Assembly (NCBI RefSeq): GCF_002086795.1
Contig: NZ_MVIM01000005.1
Location: 62,001-126,000, forward strand
Direction of reading: 5' to 3'
Origin: Mycolicibacterium tusciae
GTDB taxonomy: Bacteria; Actinomycetota; Actinomycetes; Mycobacteriales; Mycobacteriaceae
DNA: 64,000 nucleotides
The translations under genes were made by a program, and so were the position numbers. The stretch's first letter is position 1, and every line of letters begins with the position of its first letter. The notes under the pieces are model-generated. The model worked only from the letters and a program-made list of their open reading frames with translations, ran no database searches and had not been told where the DNA came from. Positions 42,963 to 51,664 of the stretch are shown in pieces.

Positions 42963-44108
42963 TCATATGACGCGCACCTGACCCTCGAGCGCCGGGACGG
43001 TTTCGGGCAGGTGAAAAGTCGCGATTCCATTACGGAACATCACGTTCTCGCGGGCGTGTTCGGGCAGGTGCTTGACGAGCCAGCGTGGGTCATCGAAGGT
43101 CCAGTGCGGGTAGTCCGAGCTGTAGAGCAGGATCTTGTCGCACTCCATCCATTCGAATGCGCGTAGCAGTTCCGTTTTGTCGTCGGGGTAGTCCAGCGGC
43201 TGGGTGGTGAACTTGATGTGGTCCTTAACGTATTCCGATGGCTTGCGCTTTATTTCAACCCGCGATTTGCGCGCCTCGTAGACGGCGTCCATGCGCCACA
43301 TCAGCGGCAGGATCCACGTGAAGGCGTGTTCGATGAAGACAACACGTAACGTCGGGAAGCGGTCGAACACGCCGTCGAAGATCAGGCTCATCACCTGGTT
43401 GGCGGCCAGTAGTGAGTAGGTGACCATGAAGTCGTGGTTGTAGCTGGGCACGCCGACCGGCGGCATCGGGAGTTCCTCGTGGTTGCCACGGCCCAGGTGA
43501 CAGCTGACCGTGATGTCGTGTTTGGTTGCCGCGGCCCAGATCGGGTCGTACTTCGGATGCCCCCAGGACGGCCGAGGTTCGGCGTTGATGAGAATCTGGG
43601 CCATGTAGGGGTGTCCGGCCCAGCGTTCGATCTCGCGGACGCATTCTTCGGGTTCTTCGATCGCGAGGCAGATCGACCCGCGCCACCGCTGATGCCAGTT
43701 GTTGTGGCTGTCGAGCCAGTGGTTGGCTTGCCAGGTGTTGTGGGCATGGCAGATCGCGGCGGTTGCCTCGGTGAGCCGGCAACTGCCGTGGATCGGTTCG
43801 AGTATCGCGATGTCGACGCCGGCTTCCAGGATCAGTTGCCTGAACGCCAGGTCGGGGTCGCTGCCGGCGAACTCCCCGTCAGCCGGGAACGTGTCCACCC
43901 GCATTGCGCGGGCGTGTGCGTAATCTGGGGCATCGTAGTAGATCTGCTCGCCGACGGGGCGGCTGAGGAAGTACTTGCTGCGCCATGGTTCCGGGATGTA
44001 TTGCGTCAGTTCACCGCTCCTGGGAACTGGATGCACGTCGGAGTCGACACAACGAACGGCGATGTGTTCGGCGGGTGCCGTGCGCTGAACGGCGGATGGT
44101 GCGGCCAT
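42963..44108 (-). CDS. Amidohydrolase-2 family metal-dependent hydrolase
   Basis: A 381-residue TIM-barrel metallohydrolase. The N-terminal motif is CVDSDVHPVPRSGELTQYIP (Asp-x-His) near residue 23. The putative metal-binding Asp is in LYSSDYPHWTFDDPRW near 338. His in VSCHLGRGNHEEL near 205 fits another ligand. It is related to the proteins at 21386-22582 and 38398-39654. It is co-directional with the ferredoxin gene 56 nt upstream and probably transcribed from the divergent promoter at 44408-44543. The reaction cannot be named. Confidence 0.87.
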   Translation of the reverse strand: MAAPSAVQRTAPAEHIAVRCVDSDVHPVPRSGELTQYIPEPWRSKYFLSRPVGEQIYYDAPDYAHARAMRVDTFPADGEFAGSDPDLAFRQLILEAGVDIAILEPIHGSCRLTEATAAICHAHNTWQANHWLDSHNNWHQRWRGSICLAIEEPEECVREIERWAGHPYMAQILINAEPRPSWGHPKYDPIWAAATKHDITVSCHLGRGNHEELPMPPVGVPSYNHDFMVTYSLLAANQVMSLIFDGVFDRFPTLRVVFIEHAFTWILPLMWRMDAVYEARKSRVEIKRKPSEYVKDHIKFTTQPLDYPDDKTELLRAFEWMECDKILLYSSDYPHWTFDDPRWLVKHLPEHARENVMFRNGIATFHLPETVPALEGQVRVI

Positions 44109-44164
44109 CGGTTTCCCCTAGGCTCGAAGTCGGTCGTAGTGAGCGTATTTCGCGGATCGGCGCT

Positions 44165-44407
44165 CTACTGCATCGTTTGTTCGCGGTCGGGCTGCGGCGC
44201 CGAGTCTCCCGCGACCTCCTCAAGAATGATGGCCTGCTCCGGACACGACTGTGCGGCTTCCCGCACGCGCGCTTCTTGATCGGTCGGCACGACTTCGGCG
44301 ATGGCCGAAGAGCTACCGTCGACTTCGCTGAGCTCGAACATGTCCGGCGCGATCATTGCGCACAGTGTGTGCCCCTGGCAGCGGTCTGCATCCACTCGCA
44401 CCTTCAC
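44165..44407 (-). CDS. 3Fe-4S ferredoxin
   Basis: An 80-residue ferredoxin. Cys10 and Cys16 lie in DRCQGHTLCAMIAPDMFELS and the third Cys in AAQSCPEQAII near residue 54. This is the CxxHxxC...CP pattern of mycobacterial 3Fe-4S ferredoxins that serve P450s. The C-terminal tail EVAGDSAPQPDREQTMQ is longer than usual. No P450 is directly adjacent; P450 genes of the same region lie at 48811 and 53697 and share promoter elements with it. It is divergent from the aldehyde dehydrogenase gene at 44544. The reductase is not in the window. Confidence 0.88.
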   Translation of the reverse strand: MKVRVDADRCQGHTLCAMIAPDMFELSEVDGSSSAIAEVVPTDQEARVREAAQSCPEQAIILEEVAGDSAPQPDREQTMQ

Positions 44408-44430
44408 GACTCGCCCTCCTCATGTACTCC

Positions 44431-44442
44431 TCGAATACCTAA
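44431..44442 (-). promoter_or_regulatory. Element B, partial copy
   Basis: On the minus strand this reads TTAGGTATTCGA, matching the first 12 bases of the 16-bp elements at 58770-58785 and 63657-63672 (TTAGGCATWCGA) with one change; the CTAA end is not kept. It lies 23 nt upstream of the ferredoxin start and could also serve as its -10 region. Confidence 0.5.
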
Positions 44443-44454
44443 CCGCAGACAGAC

Positions 44455-44471
44455 GACCTAGTCAACTATTT
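44455..44471. promoter_or_regulatory. 17-bp element A, copy 2
   Basis: GACCTAGTCAACTATTT, in the divergent gap between ferredoxin (44407, -) and aldehyde dehydrogenase (44544, +). On the minus strand it contains TTGACT as -35 candidate, 17 bp before TTAGGT. It is identical to copy 3 at 51630-51646 over all 17 bases. Confidence 0.72.
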
Positions 44472-44543
44472 AGGTGTTATCGTCGTCCTCGCCATGGAGC
44501 GGGTCGCTGCGGGGTCCGCGCTATCACGATTGCGGGAGGCTTG

Positions 44544-46040
44544 ATGCCAGTTCAGAACACCGCCGCTACTCCAGCGGTGACCTCTGTGGGACCGACAGCG
44601 GACCGGCAGCTGCTCATCGATGGCGAGCTGGTCGATGCGGAGAGCAAGCGCGTCTTTTCGTCCAGTAATCCTGCGAACGGCGAGGTCGTCGGTTATGCGC
44701 CCGATGCATCCGCTGCGGATGCAGAAAGGGCGATCGCGGCCGCCAGGCGGGCGTTTGACTGTACTGAGTGGTCGACCGACGTCGGGCTGCGTACCCGTTG
44801 CCTCGAGCAGCTGCACAGAACGCTGCTCGACCACAGTGAAGAACTCAGAGCGCTGACGATCGAGGAGGTGGGTGCCACCCGAATGCTGACTGAGGGCCCA
44901 CATCTCGACAATCCGATCAAGGTGGTCGGGTACTACGCCGACTTACTGAAGAACTACGAGTTCATCGAGGATCTCGGCACGGTCGAGAGCCGGGGACAGC
45001 AGCATCGCCGCTGGGTGGAAAGGGAAGCGTCCGGCGTTGTCGCGGCGATCATCGCCTACAACTATCCCAACCAACTGGCGCTGGCCAAGCTCGCTCCCGC
45101 GTTGGCGGCGGGCTGCACCGTGGTGCTCAAAGGTGCGCCGGACACCCCGCTGGTCACACTGGCGATTGGCGAGTTGATCGCCAAGCACACCGACATTCCG
45201 GCTGGTGTCGTGAACGTGATCAGCGGCGCCGATCCGCACGTGGGCGCGGTGCTGACGACCAGCCCGGACGTGGATGTGGTGACCTTCACCGGATCCACTG
45301 CGACCGGCCGACGGATCATGGCCGCGGCCAGCGAGACGTTGAAAAAGGTGTTCCTCGAACTCGGCGGGAAATCGGCCATGGTCGTGCTCGATGACGCCGA
45401 CTTCGGCAGTGCCGCAATGATGTCGACGTTCATGACCACGTCGCACGCCGGTCAGGGATGCGCACTGATGACCCGGATGCTGGTGCCGCGCCAACACCAC
45501 GACGAGATCGTCGAGATGCTCGCGCAGAACTTCGCGATGGTGACCTACGGGGACCCGGCCGATCCGGCGAACTACATGGGCCCGCTGATCAACGACCGGC
45601 AGCGCGACAAGGTCGACGGCATGGTGCAGCGGGCGGTTGTCGACGGCGCGACTCTGGTCACCGGCGGAAGGAAGGTGGACCCCGGCTACTTCTACGAACC
45701 CACTCTGCTCACGAATGTCGATCCACACAGCGAGATCGCGCAGGAGGAGGTGTTCGGACCGGTGCTGGTTGTCATTCCCTATGAGGATGACGACGACGCG
45801 GTCCGCATCGCCAACGACTCGATCTACGGACTCTCCGGCGGGGTGTTCGGTGACGAGGAGAGGGCGATCGCGCTGGCGCGGCGGATCCGGACCGGCACGC
45901 TGTGCATCAACGGCGGCGACTACTCCGGGCCGGACTGTCCGTTTGGCGGTTACAAACAATCCGGCGTCGGTCGCGAGTTGGGTGTCGCCGGTTTCGAAGA
46001 GTTCCTGGAGCGCAAGACTTTCGCGGCGGCGGTTCAATGA
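44544..46040 (+). CDS. Aldehyde dehydrogenase (NAD-dependent), intact
   Basis: A 498-residue ALDH. The key residues are present: Asn173 (IAYNYPNQ), Lys196 (VVLKGAP), Glu272 (FLELGGKS) and catalytic Cys306 (HAGQGCALMTR), plus the QEEVFGPVLV region. It oxidises an aldehyde to an acid or, in some members, to an acyl-CoA. I chose ATG 44544 behind GGGAGG; a longer reading in frame starts inside the ferredoxin gene. It overlaps the CaiB gene by ATGA and shares the divergent promoter with element A. A close paralogue without catalytic residues lies at 51665-53179. Confidence 0.92.
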   Translation: MPVQNTAATPAVTSVGPTADRQLLIDGELVDAESKRVFSSSNPANGEVVGYAPDASAADAERAIAAARRAFDCTEWSTDVGLRTRCLEQLHRTLLDHSEELRALTIEEVGATRMLTEGPHLDNPIKVVGYYADLLKNYEFIEDLGTVESRGQQHRRWVEREASGVVAAIIAYNYPNQLALAKLAPALAAGCTVVLKGAPDTPLVTLAIGELIAKHTDIPAGVVNVISGADPHVGAVLTTSPDVDVVTFTGSTATGRRIMAAASETLKKVFLELGGKSAMVVLDDADFGSAAMMSTFMTTSHAGQGCALMTRMLVPRQHHDEIVEMLAQNFAMVTYGDPADPANYMGPLINDRQRDKVDGMVQRAVVDGATLVTGGRKVDPGYFYEPTLLTNVDPHSEIAQEEVFGPVLVVIPYEDDDDAVRIANDSIYGLSGGVFGDEERAIALARRIRTGTLCINGGDYSGPDCPFGGYKQSGVGRELGVAGFEEFLERKTFAAAVQ

Positions 46041-47242
46041 AGCCGCTCGAGGGCATTTGCGTTCTCGAAGTCGCCATGTACGGCTTCGTCCCGACCGCCG
46101 GAGCGGTGCTGGCCGAATGGGGTGCCGACGTCACGAAGGTCGAACACGCGGTGACGGGTGACCCGCAGCGTGGACTGCGTCAGATCGGAGCGCTGGTCGT
46201 CGAGGGTGAACCGAACCCGAACGTGGACAACGCCAATCGGAGTAAGCGCAGCATCGGGCTGGACATGTCGATCCCAGAAGGGCGAGACGTGCTGTACGAC
46301 CTGGTGCGGCGCGCCGACGTGTTTCTGACCAGCTTCCTGCCCGACGCCCGAACCAAGTTCGGCATCGATGTCAACGATATCCGGGAGATCAACCCCAGCA
46401 TCATCTATGCCAGGGGTAGTGCATTGGGTCCACGGGGACCGGAGTCCGGCAAGGGTGGTTACGACATGACCGCTTTCTGGTGCCGTGGCGGTGCGGCCGC
46501 GACCATCACGCCGCCGGATGTCGAAGGCATGATCAGCCTGCCGGGGCCGGCGTATGGCGACACGATCTCGGGCACCAACTTGGCCGGCGGCATTGCGGCG
46601 GCACTGCTGAAGCGCGAGCGCACCGGCGAGCCGTCCGTCATCGACGTCTCCTTGCTGGGCAGCGGAATTTGGGCGATGGGCCACACGATCGCGCTCACCA
46701 ACCATCTTGGACAGCGGCTCGTCGCTCAGCCCGCCAATGCGAACAGGGCGCCGAACAATCCCTTGGTAGGCCTCTATCTCACCGCCGACAATCGGTACAT
46801 CTCCTTTGTGATGATGCAGCCGACGAAGTTCTGGACCGACGTGTGCCGGCACATGGACCTTCCCGAGTTGGTCGGGGACCCGCGATTTGCGACCGCCGAG
46901 TCGATTGCGGCCAACACCGCGGAGGCCGTGGATCTGCTCGGCAAGGCGATGGCCGCGCGCACACTAGCCGAGTGGAGCGAGCGGTTCTCGACACTGTCCG
47001 GACCCTGGGCGCCGGTCCAGGACACCCTGCAAGTCGCGCAGGACGTCCAGGTCCGCGCCAACGAATACCTGGTGCAGGCTGGTGAACTCGAATTGGTGAC
47101 CAATCCGGTGCAGTTCGACGTGATGGCACCTGAGCCGCGTCCGGCCCCGAGATTCGCAGAGCAGACCGACGAGATCCTCGAGGGCCTTGGTCTGGACTGG
47201 GACGACATCATCGAGCTGAAGGCGCGCGGCGCGGTCACCTGA
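46037..47242 (+). CDS. CaiB/BaiF family CoA-transferase
   Basis: A 401-residue class III CoA-transferase family protein, starting [20 protein letters not shown]. It has the typical [16 protein letters not shown] near residue 22. The catalytic Asp position reads Gly208 ([12 protein letters not shown]), where formyl-CoA transferase has Asp in VDVSMQDAV. This suggests a different mechanism or a non-transferase role; a mycobacterial subgroup with small residues there may exist. It overlaps the ALDH by ATGA and the acyl-CoA ligase by one base (TGATG). The context suggests CoA handling of the acid produced by the ALDH. Confidence 0.87.
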   Translation: MKPLEGICVLEVAMYGFVPTAGAVLAEWGADVTKVEHAVTGDPQRGLRQIGALVVEGEPNPNVDNANRSKRSIGLDMSIPEGRDVLYDLVRRADVFLTSFLPDARTKFGIDVNDIREINPSIIYARGSALGPRGPESGKGGYDMTAFWCRGGAAATITPPDVEGMISLPGPAYGDTISGTNLAGGIAAALLKRERTGEPSVIDVSLLGSGIWAMGHTIALTNHLGQRLVAQPANANRAPNNPLVGLYLTADNRYISFVMMQPTKFWTDVCRHMDLPELVGDPRFATAESIAANTAEAVDLLGKAMAARTLAEWSERFSTLSGPWAPVQDTLQVAQDVQVRANEYLVQAGELELVTNPVQFDVMAPEPRPAPRFAEQTDEILEGLGLDWDDIIELKARGAVT

Positions 47243-48801
47243 TGAAAGACACGGGAATGACGTCCATGTCGCCGGAATGGGTTGCCGCTCGAACGCCGGA
47301 GTTGCCCGCGATCGTCATGGGGCATGGTGGCGAGACGATTACGTATGCACAACTGGATGAGCGCTCCAGAAGGTTTGCGAGTGCTCTTCGCGCGCGTGGG
47401 CTACGGATCGGCGATCACATCGCCATCTTGCTCGGTAACGAGCGTGCGTTCCTCGAAGTCGCGTGGGCGGCGCAGCGCGCCGGCCTCTACTACACCGCGA
47501 TCAACAGTCACCTGCGCTCCGGCGAGGTGCAGTATGTTCTGGACGACTGCAACGCCTCGGCCTTGGTGTCGAGCGCGGAGTTGTGTGATGTGGTCACTGG
47601 TCTCGATGTATCGGGTCTTCCGGTGCGGGTATGCACCCGCGGTGAAATCGCCGGATTCGAAGGGTACGAGGACGTGCTCGCCGCATCGTCGCCTCAGCTG
47701 GAGGACCAGTGCGAGGGCCGCGAGATGTTGTATTCGTCGGGCACCACGGGCTTTCCGAAGGGTGTACGCAAGCCGCTGCCCGGCAGGGCATTCGGCGATC
47801 CAGCGTCGGTGCTAGCCCAGATCGCACTCGGGCTCACCGGCGGGGGAGACCCTGGTGCGGTCTATCTCTGTCCGGCGCCGTTGTATCACTCTGCGCCGCT
47901 GGTCGGTTCGTTGTCGTGGCACCGGGTGGGCGGCACTGTCGTGCTGATGGAGAAGTTCGATCCGCGGGAGTGCCTCGAGCTCATCGAGAGGTACCGGGTC
48001 ACGGACGCGCAGTTCGTTCCGACGATGTTCGTTCGCATGCTTCGGCTACCCGAGGAAGTCCGCGCGCGTTACGACGTGTCGAGTCTGCGCCGGGTGCTGC
48101 ATACAGGCGCCCCTTGCCCGGTCAAGGTGAAGCAGCAGATGCTGGCATGGTGGGGACCGATCATCGACGAGTATTACGCAGGGACAGAGGATCTCGGCGC
48201 TTCGCTTATCTCGGCGCAGGAATGGCTGGATCATCCCGGCTCGGTGGGGAAGCCGCTCAACGAGTGTCACATCGTGGGACCTGACGGACTGGACCTGGGT
48301 CCTGGTGAAGTTGGAGTTGTGTACTTCGCGGGCGGTAGGGCATTCGAGTATCACAACGACCCCCGCAAGACCGAATCGGTAGCTAACGACAACGGTTGGC
48401 GAACGCTTGGCGACGTGGGATACCTCGACGCGGACGGTTACCTGTTCCTGACCGACCGCCAAGCCCACATGATTATTTCCGGCGGGGTGAACATCTATCC
48501 GCAGGAGGCCGAGAATGTGTTAGCCGGCCATCCAGCAGTGGCTGATGTCGCCGTCATCGGTGTGCCGGACGAGGATATGGGCGAGGCGGTGAAAGCCGTT
48601 GTGCAGCTCACTGACTGCGCGGCGCAAGATGCAGCGCTGGCGTCGGCACTCATCGAGTATTGTCGGGCTGAGCTGGCGAGTTACAAGTGCCCGCGGACTG
48701 TCGACTTTGTGGCTCACTTGCCGCGTGACCCGAATGGCAAGCTTTACAAGAGGCTGCTACGAGACCGTTACTGGGCGGGCCGCGACTCACGCGTGATCTG
48801 A
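47242..48801 (+). CDS. AMP-forming acyl-CoA synthetase
   Basis: A 519-residue ligase. The P-loop reads [20 protein letters not shown] near residue 168. The acyl-binding region is [16 protein letters not shown] near 310. The hinge is [20 protein letters not shown] near 383 and the A10 Lys is in [14 protein letters not shown] near 500. The set resembles FadD-type medium or aromatic acid ligases. The start at ATG 47242 shares one base with the CaiB stop. It is the last gene of the ALDH-CaiB-ligase operon and ends 9 nt from the convergent P450 gene. Confidence 0.9.
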   Translation: MKDTGMTSMSPEWVAARTPELPAIVMGHGGETITYAQLDERSRRFASALRARGLRIGDHIAILLGNERAFLEVAWAAQRAGLYYTAINSHLRSGEVQYVLDDCNASALVSSAELCDVVTGLDVSGLPVRVCTRGEIAGFEGYEDVLAASSPQLEDQCEGREMLYSSGTTGFPKGVRKPLPGRAFGDPASVLAQIALGLTGGGDPGAVYLCPAPLYHSAPLVGSLSWHRVGGTVVLMEKFDPRECLELIERYRVTDAQFVPTMFVRMLRLPEEVRARYDVSSLRRVLHTGAPCPVKVKQQMLAWWGPIIDEYYAGTEDLGASLISAQEWLDHPGSVGKPLNECHIVGPDGLDLGPGEVGVVYFAGGRAFEYHNDPRKTESVANDNGWRTLGDVGYLDADGYLFLTDRQAHMIISGGVNIYPQEAENVLAGHPAVADVAVIGVPDEDMGEAVKAVVQLTDCAAQDAALASALIEYCRAELASYKCPRTVDFVAHLPRDPNGKLYKRLLRDRYWAGRDSRVI

Positions 48802-48810
48802 GCCCCAGGT

Positions 48811-50175
48811 TCAGTCGATGACGGCCATCCCCTTGAACTCGGTGATGGGTCTGGCTAGACCCTGCTCTTTGCAGATCCGCTCCAAACGATCGAGCGTCTC
48901 GTCCAGTCCCGCACCGACTCTCGGCCCGGGGGTGAATGTCGCCGGCAATTTTCGCATGCCCTGGATGACGCCAATGGACTCGTAGTGGACCGTGCGCGCT
49001 GGGTCGCAACGAAAGTCCGGCATACGCCCCAGTACACCATTGAGCATCGACTTGAAAACGACCCGCGCGACGTTCGAACCGATACACCTGTGCGCGCCGA
49101 GGCCAAACGCGAAGTGACGGTTGGACTTGCGGTCCAGGATGATTCGATCAGGATGCTCGAACAACTCGGGATCGCGGTTCGCGAAGGCCCATGAAATGTA
49201 AACCCGGTCGCCCTCCTTGAAGTTGACGCCCATCAACTCGATATCGGTGTCCATGGTGCGTCCGTCGCCGGGCGCCGGCGTATAGAACCGAAGGAATTCT
49301 TCGGTAGCCCCGTCCAACATCGCGTCGCGATCGCGGATGAGCCGAGCGCGCTCGGACGGATTCTCGGAAAGCCACTCCAGTGAATGCGCAGTCAGGGCTG
49401 TCGTGGTATCGAAGCCACCGCCGATCAGCAGGTTCAATACACCCAACAAGTCCATGTCGGGTGGTACCTCCCCATCAACCCGTGTCTGAAGCAGTGCCTC
49501 GATGAGGCCGGGTCGGGGGCTCTCGCGGATCTCGGCCAGCGTGTTCATCAGGTCGATACCCATTGTCATGTACTCCTCCATGACACGCGATCGATCCGGC
49601 GAATCCGGTTTCGTGTAGACGAACGCGTGCACGGGGTCGCTGTACATGGCCCACTTCTGAATCGGGATGCCCAGCATGGCTAGCGTGATAACGGCAGGCA
49701 CCACGTTCGCGAGGTCATCCACGAAGTCGATTTCGCCACCCTCGATCTTCTCGTTGAGGCACGCACGCACGACGTCGTCGATGAACGGCTGCCACCGTTT
49801 CACCGCTGCCGGCGACAGGTACGGATTGATGACGGTGCGGTAGGTACGGTGCTCATCACCGTCCATTTCGAGAAACCCGCCACGAACGCCTGCCGCTTCG
49901 GCAGGCATCGGAATCGAGATGCCCTGGTATCCGCGTTTCGTGCCGTCGACGTCATGCTCGTTGACGATGTGGGGGCAACGCGCGAGTTCGAATACCGCAT
50001 CACTGCCGCCCGCTACCCAATAGCCTCCGTAGCTGTCGTTCCATGCGACCGGGCATTTTTCGTGCATCGTCTCAGCGATCTCCCGAAAGCGCTCCCGGAA
50101 TTCGGGACTGTGCCTGTCGAATTCGATTCGCGGCCGCTTGCGCTGATCGCTGTCCACGACGTCCTCAATGGTCAA
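48811..50175 (-). CDS. Cytochrome P450
   Basis: A 454-residue soluble P450. The I-helix motif is GGGFDTT at 252-258, with Asp in place of the usual Glu. The ExxR is EEFLRF near 292-296. The heme loop is FGLGAHRCIG with Cys364. It is longer than typical (about 400) at the N-terminus and in the C-terminal tail (TPGPRVGAGLDETLDRLERI). It lies 42 nt downstream of the acyl-CoA dehydrogenase gene in the same operon, whose divergent promoter carries element A copy 3. It is convergent with the acyl-CoA synthetase. Confidence 0.92.
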   Translation of the reverse strand: MTIEDVVDSDQRKRPRIEFDRHSPEFRERFREIAETMHEKCPVAWNDSYGGYWVAGGSDAVFELARCPHIVNEHDVDGTKRGYQGISIPMPAEAAGVRGGFLEMDGDEHRTYRTVINPYLSPAAVKRWQPFIDDVVRACLNEKIEGGEIDFVDDLANVVPAVITLAMLGIPIQKWAMYSDPVHAFVYTKPDSPDRSRVMEEYMTMGIDLMNTLAEIRESPRPGLIEALLQTRVDGEVPPDMDLLGVLNLLIGGGFDTTTALTAHSLEWLSENPSERARLIRDRDAMLDGATEEFLRFYTPAPGDGRTMDTDIELMGVNFKEGDRVYISWAFANRDPELFEHPDRIILDRKSNRHFAFGLGAHRCIGSNVARVVFKSMLNGVLGRMPDFRCDPARTVHYESIGVIQGMRKLPATFTPGPRVGAGLDETLDRLERICKEQGLARPITEFKGMAVID

Positions 50176-50217
50176 GGCGTGCTCCTCGTGTTTGTCATCG
50201 TGCTCACGTTGCGGCTT

Positions 50218-51519
50218 TCATTGGTTGCCGACCTCGAGTTCGAGATATTCGGCGAGTTTCGATCGAGCGGCGTCGCGTTTTGCGGGGAGCCATTCGCTCG
50301 GCCACATCCCTTCGGCCGGGTGGTAATCGCGCAGCACCTGGCGGGCGACTGTGGTTTTGTGTACCTCGGTCGGGCCGTCGACCAGACCCATCGCCGCAGC
50401 GCCATGGACCATCTTGAACAATGGCATCTCGTTGGACACACCCAGCGCGCCGTGCACTTGCATTGCTCGCCAAGCGATGTCGTGCAGCACGGTGGGCATC
50501 GTCGCCTTCACCGCGGAGATGTCCTTGCGTACCTTCTTGTAGTCGTTGAACTCGTCGATCTCCCAGGCGGTGTAGAGCACGAACAGCCGAAACTGCATGA
50601 GTTGGGCATACGAGTCCGAGATGAACCCCTGCACGAATTGCTTGTCAGACAGCCGGCTTCCGCTGGTTTCCCGGCTGAGCGCACGTTCACACATCATGTC
50701 GAGGGCCTGTCGCGCCATGCCGATGGTGCGCATCGCATGGTGAATTCGTCCGCCGCCAAGGCGAGTTTGCGCTATCGCGAACGCCTGACCTTCACCGCCG
50801 AGCAACGCGTCGGCGGGCATCCGGACGTTGTCGTAATGGATCAGAGCGTGAGAGCCCTCGTTCTCGGGCTCACCGTACAACCCGACATTGCGCTCGATCC
50901 TCACTCCGGGCGTGTCCGTAGGCACCAGGAACATCGACATTCCCTGATACGGACTGACGTCCGGATTGGTGACTACCATGACGATCAGGAACGACGCCGT
51001 CTTCGCGTTGGACGAGAAGAACTTCCATCCGTTGATTACCCAGTCGGAACCCTCGCGATGCGCCCGGGTCTGAAATCGGGTGGGGTCCGCGCCTGCCTGG
51101 GGCTCAGTCATCGAATAGCTCGAAAAAAGTTCTCCGTCGAGCAGGGGCTGCAGATAGCGTTGTTTCTGGTCGTCGGTGCCGTAGTGCGCGATGATCTCGG
51201 CGTTGCCCGTGTCGGGAGCCTGGCACCCGAACACGATCGGCGCCCACATCGACCGTCCCAGGATCTCGTTCAGCAGAGCCAGCTTGAGTTGCCCGTACCC
51301 TTGGCCGCCGAGTTCAGGGCTTAGATGGGTTGCCCACAGCCCCTTGCTACGCACTTGGTCCTTGAGGGGGTCGATCGCTTTGCGCCGGGCGCTGTTGAGA
51401 GGTACGAACTCCTGACCCGGCCACACCAAGTCCAGCGGCTCCACTTCGTCACGGACGAAGTCGTCGGCCCAGTCCAATAGCTCCTGATATGCGCCGTCCG
51501 TCTTGAAGTCCCAAGCCAT
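50218..51519 (-). CDS. Acyl-CoA dehydrogenase (ACAD10/11-like)
   Basis: A 433-residue acyl-CoA dehydrogenase. Typical blocks: SSYSMTEPQAGADPTRFQTR near residue 135, NGWKFFSSNAKTASFLIVMV near 162, and the C-terminal WRAMQVHGALGVSNEMPLFK. The sequence is similar in layout to ACAD10/11-type proteins that pair with APH-type kinases. I chose ATG 51519 (MAWDFKTDGAYQELLDWADD). It is divergent from the second ALDH at 51665, with element A at 51630-51646 between. An APH-type kinase lies at 36248-37279. Substrate may be a 4-hydroxyacyl-CoA, which is inference. Confidence 0.9.
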   Translation of the reverse strand: MAWDFKTDGAYQELLDWADDFVRDEVEPLDLVWPGQEFVPLNSARRKAIDPLKDQVRSKGLWATHLSPELGGQGYGQLKLALLNEILGRSMWAPIVFGCQAPDTGNAEIIAHYGTDDQKQRYLQPLLDGELFSSYSMTEPQAGADPTRFQTRAHREGSDWVINGWKFFSSNAKTASFLIVMVVTNPDVSPYQGMSMFLVPTDTPGVRIERNVGLYGEPENEGSHALIHYDNVRMPADALLGGEGQAFAIAQTRLGGGRIHHAMRTIGMARQALDMMCERALSRETSGSRLSDKQFVQGFISDSYAQLMQFRLFVLYTAWEIDEFNDYKKVRKDISAVKATMPTVLHDIAWRAMQVHGALGVSNEMPLFKMVHGAAAMGLVDGPTEVHKTTVARQVLRDYHPAEGMWPSEWLPAKRDAARSKLAEYLELEVGNQ

Positions 51520-51629
51520 CCCGTCTCCTGCACAACGGTTTACAAAAATCGAATGTAGCCAGTTCGAGTCAGCGCATGCTGGGTTTCGGCGGATGCTGAC
51601 CTCTCCGGACAAGGTAGTGGGGTATAACA

Positions 51630-51646
51630 GACCTAGTCAACTATTT
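51630..51646. promoter_or_regulatory. 17-bp element A, copy 3
   Basis: GACCTAGTCAACTATTT, in the divergent gap between the acyl-CoA dehydrogenase (51519, -) and the degenerate ALDH (51665, +). It is identical to the copy at 44455-44471. On the minus strand TTGACT may be the -35 box, with TACCTT about 18 bp further. Confidence 0.72.
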
Positions 51647-51664
51647 TCTATCGCGGGAGGCGCC

